Positions 35,673 to 44,817 are shown, counted from the first letter of the stretch. The stretch is 50,204 nucleotides of DNA from Micavibrio sp. UBA7689 (GCA_002482805.1 DLGR01000019.1:87013-137216), one strand, 5' to 3'. Notes: a model not told the origin generated them from the letters alone. Translations and numbers: made by a program.

Positions 35673-36797
35673 TTAGAAAACCCCCGCCAGTTTGCGTTTG
35701 AGCTTCAGGCGGAATTTCTCTGACTTGTCGCTTAAAAGATAGATCGCGCAAAGCATCGGTACGAAGGTCAGCGCATACATCAAAACCAATCCGACCGTTC
35801 CTTCTTTCGCAAGGTTATAGGACACCAGATAAAGCCCCTGCAACACAATGATGCTGGCCGCGGCCGCTGTGATGCGAAGGCTCAAACCCCTGCGATCCGC
35901 CGCACCAAGCAACAAACAACATAGCGATACCGCGGTGAAAGTGATCGCCAGAAAAGGGCTGACCACGCGCCTGTGCGCTTCGATCTTGAAATCATGCAGG
36001 GCTTTGGGATTGCCCCGCACCTGTTTGTCCGGATTAAGCAGTTCTATGAACGTGCGCTCGTCGGGCTCGCGCCAGCGTTGGCGCACAGGCCCCGCTTCGG
36101 GAAGGTCGAGCGAATAACGATCGAAATCCAGCCTGTTCAACGCCCCCGTTGCGGGGTCGAATTCCTGTCTAGAGCCGTCATACACAATAACCTGCTGGCC
36201 TTCTTTGTCGCTCACGATAACGCCGCGTTTAGCCATTACGGTCACGGGGAATTTCAAGTCCTTGCGGGAATCGTGGATCATCAACCCTTGCAATTCGCCT
36301 TCCTTGCCGCGCTTGTGGATGTACACGGTAAGGTCTTTACCGATGGCGTTGAACACGCCTTCCTTAAGCAACATGTTGGAATATTGCGCCTTGATGGTCA
36401 CGCGCATGGTCTGCATTTTCGAAAGCGATACAGGCGCGATCCAAGCTGTAATCAGGAATATGATCGAGGTCGTGACTATTGCGATGGAAAAAGCGGGACG
36501 CGAAAGCCGCATCGGCGAAAAACCCGTGGCCCGCATCACAGAAATTTCAGAATCCGCAGACATACGGTTGTAAATGAACACGGTAGAAATCATCAGTGCA
36601 ATCGGCAGGATTACTTCGAAAAAGCGCGGCATGGCCAGAAACGTCAGAACGATGAAGGAAAAACTGGATGCGCCGGAGTTTATGATAAGCTCCAAAAACC
36701 GCAACGACTGCGTGAGCATGATGACGCAAGCGAGCGAAAGGGCGGTGAAAGCCCCCGCCCACAACAAATTGCGCATCAGATAGCGGTCGAAAACCAT
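35673..36797 (-). CDS. lptF: LPS export permease LptF
   Basis: A 374-residue partner of LptG. The N-terminal FDRYLMRNLLWAGAFTALSLACVIML, PIALMISTVFIYNRMSADSEISVMRATGFSP and the C-terminal hydrophobic helices (LAITFTAVSLCCLLLGAADRRG) are characteristic; a periplasmic beta domain lies between. A TTG at 36824 is in frame, but ATG at 36797 fits the usual start better. It is divergent from pepA, a common proteobacterial order (lptGF / pepA-holC). Confidence 0.93.
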   Translation of the reverse strand: MVFDRYLMRNLLWAGAFTALSLACVIMLTQSLRFLELIINSGASSFSFIVLTFLAMPRFFEVILPIALMISTVFIYNRMSADSEISVMRATGFSPMRLSRPAFSIAIVTTSIIFLITAWIAPVSLSKMQTMRVTIKAQYSNMLLKEGVFNAIGKDLTVYIHKRGKEGELQGLMIHDSRKDLKFPVTVMAKRGVIVSDKEGQQVIVYDGSRQEFDPATGALNRLDFDRYSLDLPEAGPVRQRWREPDERTFIELLNPDKQVRGNPKALHDFKIEAHRRVVSPFLAITFTAVSLCCLLLGAADRRGLSLRITAAAASIIVLQGLYLVSYNLAKEGTVGLVLMYALTFVPMLCAIYLLSDKSEKFRLKLKRKLAGVF

Positions 36798-36914
36798 GGA
36801 AACGCTCACATCACCTATGGGCAAAGCCCCAAAAATATTTATGATATTGTCTTAGACGCATATTGCGTTTTCGTCCATCCACCCGCCAGCTAAAACATTA
36901 GAAAAGATAGTATT

Positions 36915-38456
36915 ATGAGCACGCCCGTTTCCCTTTCTTTCGCCAAAACCGCCAAATCCAAAGCCGATACCGCCGTTGTGTTCGCCGCCGAAGGCAAATT
37001 GCTCCCCGCAACCGCTGCTTTGGACAAAAAATCGGGGGGATTGATCTCTTCGGCCATCGATATGCGTGAAAACTTCAAGGGCCGTGCAGGCGACGCCGTT
37101 TCCGTTATCCTGCCCAAGGGCACAGGTTTCAAACAGGCGTTGGTCATAGGGTTGGGCGATCCGGCCAAACTGGATGCACTCGCGTACGAGAATGCGGGCG
37201 GACGTACCGTGGCGGCCCTCAAAACCATTTCCGCCGTGAGCGCAGCCGTTCTTTTTGATGCCCCCAAAGGCAAGGTAGAAGCTGCTGAGGCGGCCGCCGC
37301 GTTCGCATCGGGAATGCATCTGCGCGATTATAATTTCGACAAGTACAAAACAGGAAAAGTAAAAGCCAAATCCGGGGACGCGAAAAAAAAAGAAGAAGCC
37401 CGCAAATTAAAAGATGTCACGCTTGTCACCTCGGCTTCCGCTAACGCCGGCAAAACGTATAATGAATATAAAGCCATGGCGGACGGCGTATTGTTTGCGC
37501 GTGATCTCGTATCCGAAGCGCCTAACGTTCTGTACCCTGCCAGCTACGCGAACATACTCCAGAAAGATTTGAAAAAAATCGGCGTACAGGTCGAGGTCTT
37601 TGATGAAAAGAAAATGGCCCAACTGGGTTTCGAGGCGCATCTCGCCGTGGGTATGGGATCCATCCGTACGCCGCGCGTCGTTATCATGCGCTGGAACGGG
37701 CTGAAAGGTAGCAAGGACGCCCCACTCGCGTTTGTCGGGAAGGGCGTAACGTTTGACACGGGCGGTATCTCCATCAAGCCGGCCGCAGGCATGGAAGAAA
37801 TGAAATTCGACATGGGCGGTTCTGCTGCTGTGGTCGGATTGATGTACGCTCTCGCCGCATCCAAGGCGAAAGTGAATGTCGTCGGCATCGTCGGATTGGC
37901 GGAAAACATGCCGTCTGACCGCTCCTACAGACCCGGCGACATCATCGGCTCCATGGCCGGAAAAACCATTGAAGTCCTGAACACCGACGCCGAAGGCCGT
38001 CTTGTTCTTTGCGATGCGCTCACCTACGTACAAAAGACATATAAACCGAAAATGATCGTCGACCTCGCCACCTTAACGGGTGCGATAATGGTCGCGCTGG
38101 GCTACGAATATGCAGGCGCATTCGTCAACAATGACAAGCTCTGGGGCCAACTCGAAAAGGCGTCCAAAGATACAGGCGAAAAATTATGGCGTATGCCGCT
38201 CGATGAGTCATACCGCAACGAAATGAAAGGTACAGCCACCGACCTGCAGAATCTCGGCAATGTCGGACGCTATGGCGGTGCCTGTTCCGCAGCGGGCTTC
38301 CTGGAACATTTCATCGAAGGCGACACACCGTGGGCGCACCTCGATATCGCGGGTACGGCTTGGTGGAAATCCGACAAAGCCCTTACACCCAAAGGCGCGA
38401 CGGCATTCGGCGTACGTCTTTTGTATCGTCTGGTCACGGACAACTACGCAAAATGA
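36915..38456 (+). CDS. pepA: Leucyl aminopeptidase (M17)
   Basis: A 513-residue cytosol aminopeptidase that trims N-terminal residues from peptides with two metal ions; in E. coli the orthologue also acts as a DNA-binding protein in Xer recombination. The signature NTDAEGRL is at 356-363. VGKGVTFDTGGISIKP and MKFDMGGSAAV hold other metal and catalytic residues. A purine-rich GAAAAGA lies before the ATG. Its stop codon overlaps the holC start (ATGA). Confidence 0.96.
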   Translation: MSTPVSLSFAKTAKSKADTAVVFAAEGKLLPATAALDKKSGGLISSAIDMRENFKGRAGDAVSVILPKGTGFKQALVIGLGDPAKLDALAYENAGGRTVAALKTISAVSAAVLFDAPKGKVEAAEAAAAFASGMHLRDYNFDKYKTGKVKAKSGDAKKKEEARKLKDVTLVTSASANAGKTYNEYKAMADGVLFARDLVSEAPNVLYPASYANILQKDLKKIGVQVEVFDEKKMAQLGFEAHLAVGMGSIRTPRVVIMRWNGLKGSKDAPLAFVGKGVTFDTGGISIKPAAGMEEMKFDMGGSAAVVGLMYALAASKAKVNVVGIVGLAENMPSDRSYRPGDIIGSMAGKTIEVLNTDAEGRLVLCDALTYVQKTYKPKMIVDLATLTGAIMVALGYEYAGAFVNNDKLWGQLEKASKDTGEKLWRMPLDESYRNEMKGTATDLQNLGNVGRYGGACSAAGFLEHFIEGDTPWAHLDIAGTAWWKSDKALTPKGATAFGVRLLYRLVTDNYAK

Positions 38457-38905
38457 CCGAAATCCGTTTCTATCATTTGATCACCCAGTCTCTGGAACAG
38501 GCTTTGCCGTCCATCGTGAACAAAGGCTTGGGCGCGGGTCACAAATCCGTCGTACGTTTTGCAAACGACAAGGAAGTAGCTGCGTTCAACGAACATTTTT
38601 GGACGTACAATCCCGAGTCCTTCCTGCCCCACGGATCCAAATCCGACGCGCACGCCGAATCACAACCCGTATATCTGACGGCGGCGAACGAAAACCCCAA
38701 CGGCGCAAACATGCTGGTCCTGTGCAATCAAACCGAAATGCCCGCAAATCTTGCAGACTTTACGCTGTGCTGTGATTTTCTGGACGGCAAGGACGAAGAA
38801 GCCGTGCACGCCGCGCGGGCGCGCTGGAAATCCTACAAGGATGCAGGCCATGCGGTCACGTATTGGCAACAAACCGATACAGGCGGCTGGGAACAAAAAG
38901 CTTAG
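38453..38905 (+). CDS. holC: DNA polymerase III chi subunit
   Basis: A 150-residue chi subunit, which links the clamp loader to SSB. The start MTEIRFYHLITQSLEQALP, WTYNPESFLPHG and RWKSYKDAGHAVTYWQQ are family features. The ATG at 38453 overlaps the pepA TGA, indicating coupled translation. The longer upstream frame runs through pepA and is not needed. Its last codons overlap the converging cytochrome gene by four bases. Confidence 0.92.
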   Translation: MTEIRFYHLITQSLEQALPSIVNKGLGAGHKSVVRFANDKEVAAFNEHFWTYNPESFLPHGSKSDAHAESQPVYLTAANENPNGANMLVLCNQTEMPANLADFTLCCDFLDGKDEEAVHAARARWKSYKDAGHAVTYWQQTDTGGWEQKA

Positions 38906-39555
38906 AGATTATCAGCGGCTTTCGCAGGCTCTGCAGCTTTGCCATCTACGGGAGCGGCCGCATCTGTAGCTTCAGCAGGTGCTGCGGCGGGAGGCGGCGC
39001 CAGTTCGGCTTCCTCGGCGGAAATCTCACCCGTGGAAGGCAGACCCTTCGGCGAATCCGCTTGCAAACGCAACCATGCAAGGAGGGCCGCACGGTCTTCG
39101 GGTTTTTTCAAACCCGCGTAGCTCATCTTTGTATTTTTGGCATATGCCTTGGGCTTCCAGAGAAATTTGTTCATCTCGACATAGGTCCATGTCGGACCGC
39201 CGGTTTCCATGAGAGCGCCCGAATAGGCAAATCCCGGTCTGTGATCTTTCGGTCCGCCGACAACACCCCAGAGATTCGGGCCGACGCCATCGGGTCCGCC
39301 TTTGGTGAAGGTATGGCACGCACCGCAGGCTTTGGCGATTTTTTCGCCCTTGGCGGCATCCGCTGCGGCGATCAGTGCGAGAATCGGTTGGGCACCAGCG
39401 GGGGCGCCGCCAGCGGCAACAGGTTCCATCGCTTCGATGGCGAATGCGTTCTCTGCAAGCGGATGCGGATGAACCAGTTGCTTGGCGATGAAACCGCCCA
39501 GCATGGCAACAATGCCCGCTACCAAAACCGCTGCAAAAATCTTGTTAAAATCCAT
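38902..39555 (-). CDS. Membrane-anchored class I cytochrome c (CycM-like)
   Basis: A 217-residue cytochrome. An uncleaved N-terminal helix (5-27) anchors it to the inner membrane. After a linker the haem site CGACH lies at 77-81 (C77, C80, H81) and Met144 in NTKMSYAGLK is the likely sixth ligand. VGPNLWGVVG is typical of the mitochondrial-type/CycM group, which carries electrons from the bc1 complex to aa3 oxidase. The last 50 residues are an Ala/Pro/Glu-rich tail of unknown role. AAGGGG precedes the ATG. The gene converges on and overlaps holC by four bases. Confidence 0.92.
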   Translation of the reverse strand: MDFNKIFAAVLVAGIVAMLGGFIAKQLVHPHPLAENAFAIEAMEPVAAGGAPAGAQPILALIAAADAAKGEKIAKACGACHTFTKGGPDGVGPNLWGVVGGPKDHRPGFAYSGALMETGGPTWTYVEMNKFLWKPKAYAKNTKMSYAGLKKPEDRAALLAWLRLQADSPKGLPSTGEISAEEAELAPPPAAAPAEATDAAAPVDGKAAEPAKAADNL

Positions 39556-39596
39556 AAGGACCCCTTGTTAACTACCGCTTTGCCGTGTCGATTGCC

Positions 39597-39626
39597 TTGC
39601 AAATGCGCGGGCTTTCGCCCTATATC
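39597..39626 (+). promoter_or_regulatory. Candidate promoter for pheA
   Basis: TTGCAA (39597-39602), an 18-base spacer and TATATC (39621-39626). Initiation near 39632 would fall after an in-frame ATG at 39629 and so favours the pheA start at 39680. Confidence 0.35.
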
Positions 39627-39679
39627 GAATGACCGTACTACGGTGTAAATTCAGTAAGCATAAAAATCAAGGCCCCAGA

Positions 39680-40534
39680 ATGACCTTAACCAAAGAAAAC
39701 ACTAACAAAATTTCCTTTCAGGGCGCACCTGGTGCCTATTCCGATCTCGCCTGCCGCGAAGTATTTCCGAAAATGGAAACCCTGCCCTGCGACACCTTCG
39801 AGGAGGCCTTCGCCGCCGTGCAGACGGGCGCGGCCGACCTCGCCATGATTCCCGTGGACAATTCCCTGGCGGGCCGCGTGGCCGATGTCCACCATTTGAT
39901 GCCCAAAAGCGGCCTTTCGATCATTAACGAACACTTCCTGAAAATCGAACACGCGCTGCTCGGCGTTAAGGGTTCCAAAATTGAAACCCTTAAACACGTC
40001 CATTCGCACCTCCATGCCCTGCCCCAATGTCGCAAGGTCATCAAGGAACTGGGCCTGAAACCCCATGTCCATGCAGACACGGCCGGCGCGGCCGAAGAAG
40101 TTTCGCAAAAGAACGACAAAGAGCATGGGGCGATTGCATCCACACTCGCCGCAAAAATCTACGGTCTCGACGTTTTGCGCGCCGACGTGCAGGACGCGGA
40201 CCACAACACAACGCGTTTCGTGGTTTTGTCCAAACAGCCTGTTGTCCCTAAATTCGATGAAAAACAAACCTACATCACAAGTTTCATCTTTTCGGTCCGC
40301 AACATTCCCGCCGCGCTTTACAAAGCCATGGGCGGGTTCGCGACGAACAACGTCAACATGGTGAAACTGGAATCCTACGTGAACCCGCAATTCCAGGTCG
40401 CGCAATTCTATGTCGATGTAATCGGGCATCCGGAACAGCGTCCGTTGCAACTGGCCATGGAAGAATTGGGCTTTTTCGCCAAACAAGTGACGATTTTGGG
40501 CTCTTACGCCGCTCATCCGCACCGCTTTAAATAG
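39680..40534 (+). CDS. pheA: Prephenate dehydratase
   Basis: A 284-residue monofunctional prephenate dehydratase, converting prephenate to phenylpyruvate for phenylalanine synthesis. It starts KISFQGAPGAYSDLACRE and shows DLAMIPVDNSLAGRVADVH, then DHNTTRFVVLSK, the TRF motif of the active site. A C-terminal ACT domain (about 190-280; SFIFSVRNIPAALYKAMGGF, then NMVKLESYV) suggests feedback control by phenylalanine. There is no chorismate mutase domain. ATG at 39680 has AAGG upstream; the in-frame ATG at 39629 lacks one. Confidence 0.94.
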   Translation: MTLTKENTNKISFQGAPGAYSDLACREVFPKMETLPCDTFEEAFAAVQTGAADLAMIPVDNSLAGRVADVHHLMPKSGLSIINEHFLKIEHALLGVKGSKIETLKHVHSHLHALPQCRKVIKELGLKPHVHADTAGAAEEVSQKNDKEHGAIASTLAAKIYGLDVLRADVQDADHNTTRFVVLSKQPVVPKFDEKQTYITSFIFSVRNIPAALYKAMGGFATNNVNMVKLESYVNPQFQVAQFYVDVIGHPEQRPLQLAMEELGFFAKQVTILGSYAAHPHRFK

Positions 40535-40600
40535 GCCTTTGAATTATCTGCGTTTCTTGTGTTATTCTGGTTTCGGATTGAACGGGGAGAATTTTTTCAC

Positions 40601-40777
40601 ATGGCCATGTCGCACGCACAACTTGCAGCAAAACTTTTGAAGGACGCTGCCGCGTTCTTCAAAACCATAGGCACGCAAAACCCGCCCCTGAAAATCCAGA
40701 TGGACGAAAATGCTGCGGTCTTTGAACAGGTCGCCGAATTGGTGGAAAAGAATCCCACCGGCATTATCGAGGAATAG
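40601..40777 (+). CDS. Small conserved-looking hypothetical protein (58 aa)
   Basis: I cannot name a function. The 58-residue product is amphipathic and helical (MAMSHAQLAAKLLKDAAAFF, then QMDENAAVFEQVAELVEKNP). A strong GGGGAGA lies ten bases before the ATG at 40601, so it is probably a true gene despite its size. It lies 66 bases after pheA and converges on the next small gene with three bases between. Confidence 0.7.
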   Translation: MAMSHAQLAAKLLKDAAAFFKTIGTQNPPLKIQMDENAAVFEQVAELVEKNPTGIIEE

Positions 40778-40780
40778 TGA

Positions 40781-41128
40781 TTATTGGGCGCCGAGCAGAT
40801 AGCTCGCCGCGAATCCGCCCACCACACACAAAACCATCACGCCGATCATCATGACTTTGCGTATATCCGGTTTGCCGCGGTTGCCGAAAACCTTGAAGGT
40901 TTGATCCACGGAACGGTTTTTCCGCGGATCGAAAAATTTCTTTTTCACTTCGATTTTGTGGAATTTACGGCTGTCATACAGGCTCTGCGCCTCGCTCAAG
41001 GCCGTTTGCACGTCCTCTGACGTTGCGTGTTTCTTCCAGACAATGTCACCCTTTTGCTTTTCGAGCGGTCGCTCGAAGGTGTAGATCGTGTATTCCGTGC
41101 CCTGCGGCTGGGTCTGTGCATGATTCAT
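40781..41128 (-). CDS. Hypothetical tail-anchored membrane protein (115 aa)
   Basis: I do not recognise a family. The 115-residue product has a soluble, basic N-terminal part (KHATSEDVQTALSEAQSLYDSRKFHKIEVKKKFFDPRKNR) and a single C-terminal helix (about 92-112, KVMMIGVMVLCVVGGFAASYLL), so it may be tail-anchored in the inner membrane. ATG at 41128 has AGAGG seven bases upstream and is preferred to the TTG two codons earlier. It is divergent from ftsK. Confidence 0.7.
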   Translation of the reverse strand: MNHAQTQPQGTEYTIYTFERPLEKQKGDIVWKKHATSEDVQTALSEAQSLYDSRKFHKIEVKKKFFDPRKNRSVDQTFKVFGNRGKPDIRKVMMIGVMVLCVVGGFAASYLLGAQ

Positions 41129-41257
41129 GGTCAAACCTCTTAATGATTTTAAAACGCTCTGAAGCGAACGTCTTGCCTCTACGGTGCCCTCGAAAGGTTA
41201 ACAAAAACTTAACGTGGCGCAGATGAGGTTTTTCTTATGTTTTAAGGCCCTGCTTTC

Positions 41258-41286
41258 TTGAGATTTGAATCCCGCACAGGTACAAT
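41258..41286 (+). promoter_or_regulatory. Sigma70-type promoter for ftsK
   Basis: TTGAGA (41258-41263), a 17-base spacer and TACAAT (41281-41286), each matching consensus at 5 of 6 positions. Initiation near 41292 leaves about 70 bases of leader before the ATG at 41364. Confidence 0.6.
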
Positions 41287-41363
41287 GGCCATAACGATTC
41301 CCGCCGCACCCTTCCCTTGGGAATTATTCGTTTCCGCACAAAGCATTTCGAGTACCGATTCAC

Positions 41364-43859
41364 ATGGCCCGCAGATACAAAGTCAAACGCACCCCCAAAT
41401 CTCCGATGGCGCGGATTTTCCCTGATCCAGTTCAGGCTTTTGTCGCGCGCCGAATAGTCGACGCCACGGGAATTTTCTTCCTGCTGTGCGGGGGATTTGT
41501 GCTTCTGGCGCTCGCCTCCTATAACCGCGCCGATCCTTCTATCAACACGGCAGGCAGTGATTCGCAATCCATCGCAAACTGGATGGGATTAAAAGGCGCA
41601 TCGCTCGCCGATCTGCTTTTGCAGACCATCGGGCTTGGCGGATTGGTGTTCGCAGGAACATTGATCGTATGGGGCGGAAGTATGCTCGCACGCAGAACGA
41701 TCGGCCCGATGTGGTTGCGTTTCGCCGCCATGTTGTTCGCATCCGTCACCGCCGCCGCCGCCTTCGCGCGCGTGCCCTCCGGCGGTTGGCTTGCGCAATC
41801 TCAAATGGGCGGTTCGGGCGGCATGAAAATTCTGCAATCCACCAGCGATATGTTCGGCGGAGGGGGTTTTGCCGTGATGTCGGGCTTTTGGGCATGTGTA
41901 ACGGCGGTGCTGGTCTGCGTCGCCTTCGCCGTAAGCTGGTCCGACCTGAAATGGGTCGGCGCTTTGCTTGTCAATCTTGTGATGGCAGTGGGTTATTTCC
42001 TTTACGATACCGCAGCATCTTTCGTGAACTGGGTGCGTCATTACGCCGATTCCGACTATGTCGCGGAAAAGCCTAAAGTGCGCAAACCCATTATCCCGCC
42101 GATGGAATCCGATGAAGATGACGGCGAAATCATTCTCGAATCCGAAGACGACGAGGGTGAGGAAGAAGACGAGGAATCCGAAGAAGAGGATGATGAAGAA
42201 GTCTCGGACGAAGAAGATGAAGAGGAAGAAGACGAGGAATCCGAAGAAGAGGATGACGAAAACGGCGAAGATTCCCTAGGAAATATCAAGATCAACAAGG
42301 CCAAAGGCATCATCAAAGCCACAGGTAAAACGAAGCAAAAGAAATTCCAACTGTTCGACGGTGGTGAATGGGAATTGCCAACGCTAGACTTACTCGGCGA
42401 AATCGATGAAGAACGCGCCTTGCAAAAAGTGGATGAAAAAGTCCTCAAGATGAACGCGGAACTGCTTTCCAACGTCCTGAAAGATTACAACGTCAAAGGT
42501 GATATCAAATCGATCAATCCCGGCCCTGTTGTAACATTGTACGAACTCGAACCAGCACCAGGCACGAAATCATCGCGCGTGATAGGCCTCGCCGATGACA
42601 TCGCGCGCTCCATGTCAGCGACCTCCGTGCGCGCCGCGGTTGTTCCGGGACGCAACGTCATAGGTATCGAGCTTCCTAATAAGATACGCCAGACAGTGTA
42701 TTTGCGCGAAATGCTCGGCACGCGCGACTACGAAAAAACCAACGCGAAATTGCCTCTCGTTCTCGGCAAGGACATAGGCGGACAGCCGATCATCGCGGAC
42801 TTGTCCCGCATGCCCCACTTGCTCGTCGCGGGTACGACGGGTTCGGGTAAATCTGTCGCCGTCAACACGATGATCTTGTCATTGCTCTACAAACTGCCGC
42901 CCGAAAAATGCCGCTTTATCATGATCGACCCGAAGATGCTCGAACTATCAGTCTACGATGATATTCCGCATCTTCTCTCGCCCGTTGTCACCGAACCCGG
43001 CAAGGCTGTGGTCGCGCTCAAATGGACTGTCAACGAGATGGAAGACCGCTACCGCGCCATGTCAAAACTCGGCGTCAGAAACATCGACGGTTACAACCAG
43101 CGCCTCGCCGAAGCCCGCAAAAAAGGTGAAGTCCTTATGCGTAAAGTGCAGACAGGCTTTGACCCTGAAACAGGCAAGCCCGTTTACGAAGAACAACCGC
43201 TCGATCTTACCGACCTTCCCTACATCGTCGTCATCGTCGACGAATTTGCAGACCTGATGCTGGTCGCAGGAAAAGACGTCGAGAGCGCGATCCAGCGCCT
43301 TGCACAGATGGCGCGCGCCGCCGGTATTCACTTGATCATGGCTACACAGCGTCCTTCCGTAGACGTCATCACGGGCGTTATCAAAGCAAACTTCCCGACA
43401 CGTATTTCTTTCGCCGTATCGTCAAAAATCGATTCCCGCACCATTTTGAACGAAGGCGGCGCGGAACAATTGCTAGGCCAAGGGGATATGCTCTACATGG
43501 CGCCGGGCGGCAAGATCACGCGCGTTCACGGACCTTTTGCGGCCGATGCCGATGTCGAGAACGTAGTGAATTTCCTGAAATCGCAGGCCGAGCCCGTTTA
43601 TATCGAAGACATCACCGACGGTGAGTTCGGTGAGGGCGGCGAAGGCGGCGGTGGCGGCGGTGAAAACTGTGACGAGCTTTACGACGAAGCCGTTGCACTG
43701 GTCGCACGCGAGCAAAAAGCATCGACCAGTTTTATACAGCGCCATCTGCAGATCGGTTACAACCGCGCCGCGCGCATCATCGAAGAGATGGAAAAACAGG
43801 GCGTGGTAGGCAAATCCAACCATGTCGGCAAGCGTGAAGTGCTGGTCGGACAGCGCTGA
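41364..43859 (+). CDS. ftsK: DNA translocase FtsK
   Basis: An 831-residue septal DNA pump that clears the closing septum and activates XerCD at dif. Four or so N-terminal helices (within 30-230) anchor it. The linker is unusually acidic: residues about 248-304 are nearly all Glu, Asp and Ser. The motor follows, with Walker A TTGSGKSVAVN (Lys496), Walker B YIVVIVDEFADLM, and RPSVDVITGVIKANFPTRIS. A Gly/Glu-rich hinge (GEGGEGGGGGG) leads to the C-terminal gamma winged helix (ELYDEAVALVAREQKASTS, LQIGYNRAARIIEEME), which reads KOPS. The linker contains a direct DNA duplication. The ATG lacks a clear Shine-Dalgarno. Confidence 0.95.
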   Translation: MARRYKVKRTPKSPMARIFPDPVQAFVARRIVDATGIFFLLCGGFVLLALASYNRADPSINTAGSDSQSIANWMGLKGASLADLLLQTIGLGGLVFAGTLIVWGGSMLARRTIGPMWLRFAAMLFASVTAAAAFARVPSGGWLAQSQMGGSGGMKILQSTSDMFGGGGFAVMSGFWACVTAVLVCVAFAVSWSDLKWVGALLVNLVMAVGYFLYDTAASFVNWVRHYADSDYVAEKPKVRKPIIPPMESDEDDGEIILESEDDEGEEEDEESEEEDDEEVSDEEDEEEEDEESEEEDDENGEDSLGNIKINKAKGIIKATGKTKQKKFQLFDGGEWELPTLDLLGEIDEERALQKVDEKVLKMNAELLSNVLKDYNVKGDIKSINPGPVVTLYELEPAPGTKSSRVIGLADDIARSMSATSVRAAVVPGRNVIGIELPNKIRQTVYLREMLGTRDYEKTNAKLPLVLGKDIGGQPIIADLSRMPHLLVAGTTGSGKSVAVNTMILSLLYKLPPEKCRFIMIDPKMLELSVYDDIPHLLSPVVTEPGKAVVALKWTVNEMEDRYRAMSKLGVRNIDGYNQRLAEARKKGEVLMRKVQTGFDPETGKPVYEEQPLDLTDLPYIVVIVDEFADLMLVAGKDVESAIQRLAQMARAAGIHLIMATQRPSVDVITGVIKANFPTRISFAVSSKIDSRTILNEGGAEQLLGQGDMLYMAPGGKITRVHGPFAADADVENVVNFLKSQAEPVYIEDITDGEFGEGGEGGGGGGENCDELYDEAVALVAREQKASTSFIQRHLQIGYNRAARIIEEMEKQGVVGKSNHVGKREVLVGQR
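42159..42256 (+). repeat. Direct repeat in the acidic linker of ftsK
   Basis: A 35-base unit at 42159-42193 recurs without a mismatch at 42222-42256, a period of 63 bases (21 codons). It encodes EEDEESEEEDD. The spacing keeps the reading frame, consistent with a tandem duplication that lengthened the acidic linker. Confidence 0.8.
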
Positions 43860-44780
43860 TCAGTGCTTGGTTTGCTTGCTCTTCTGAGGTTCCGACGCTT
43901 GGGCTTTAACCTCTAAATCCAGATCAAGATCGTCGAAAGACTCGTCATAGACGATATCGTCGTGATCTTCCAGCAAGCCTTCCTTGGCCAACAGATCGGC
44001 GTTTTCGGTAAGCCATGATTGCGACAACTGATTGCCGAGATCTGCCGCATCATTGAAGAGCGCGAGTGCCTTTTTACGATCGCGCGCTACGCCGCCTAAA
44101 CCTTCGTAATAGATACAACCGAGATTATGCTGCGCATCAGATTTGAATCCGTCGTCATCGGGACCGATATAAACATCGAGAGCCTTTTGATAGTAGATCA
44201 TGGATTCTTTGTAGTTCTGGGCAATCTTGTTGCCAAACCCGTTGTAGTGCAAAAGGCCAAGCATAGTATAACCACCGATGTAATTGCTTTCGGCGGCTTC
44301 CAAAGCATATTTGTGCACAAGATCAAACCATTCTTCGGGTGCATATCCGCCGCCATCAATCGTGTAGGAAATCTGGTCCAGATAAAAGTTGGAAAGATTG
44401 TAAACGGCCTTGGGATTTTTCGTAGACGCCATGGCTTCCAAAATTTCGAGAGCCTTATCTTTGTTAATGAGTTCTTCTGGCACGCCCAGCGTTGCACCAC
44501 GAAGGGCGTCGCTTAGAACAAGACCCGCTTCGGAGTTTCCACCCTTATAGCCACGATTCAAATGGCCGAGCGCATTTTTCATGGGGATATTATATTTGTC
44601 ACCATCATAGAGCGCGATGACCCCGATAACATAATCAAGATCGGCGTGCGGTGCGGTTTTCAATGCAGCCAGCGCTTGTTTTAAAATTTCTTTTTGTCGG
44701 GAATAAAAATCTTCCAGTGTAACGGTTTTATCCCGTATCAAGGCTAGATAGCTTTCAAATAGTGCGTGATTTTCTAACAT
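43860..44780 (-). CDS. Sel1/TPR-repeat protein
   Basis: A 306-residue soluble alpha-helical repeat protein. Sel1-type repeats are visible at about 155-200 (YALEAAESNYIGGYTMLG, HYNGFG) and 205-260 (SDAQHNLGCIYYEGLGGVARD, KALALFNDAADLGN). Such repeats bind proteins; the target is not indicated. There is no signal peptide, so it is probably cytoplasmic. The C-terminus is acidic, then basic (DDLDLDLEVKAQASEPQKSKQTKH). It ends directly against ftsK, convergent, and is divergent from the PfkB-family kinase. Confidence 0.82.
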   Translation of the reverse strand: MLENHALFESYLALIRDKTVTLEDFYSRQKEILKQALAALKTAPHADLDYVIGVIALYDGDKYNIPMKNALGHLNRGYKGGNSEAGLVLSDALRGATLGVPEELINKDKALEILEAMASTKNPKAVYNLSNFYLDQISYTIDGGGYAPEEWFDLVHKYALEAAESNYIGGYTMLGLLHYNGFGNKIAQNYKESMIYYQKALDVYIGPDDDGFKSDAQHNLGCIYYEGLGGVARDRKKALALFNDAADLGNQLSQSWLTENADLLAKEGLLEDHDDIVYDESFDDLDLDLEVKAQASEPQKSKQTKH

Positions 44781-44811
44781 TTTTAATATCTCTGACTATA
44801 TTATTTCGGGT

Positions 44812-44817
44812 TATAAT
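44812..44817 (+). promoter_or_regulatory. -10 element for the PfkB-family kinase gene
   Basis: A perfect TATAAT lies 50 bases before the ATG at 44867, without a clear -35 box. On the other strand a TAATAT and an AT-rich segment may serve the Sel1 gene, so the two promoters would overlap in this 86-base gap. Confidence 0.4.
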
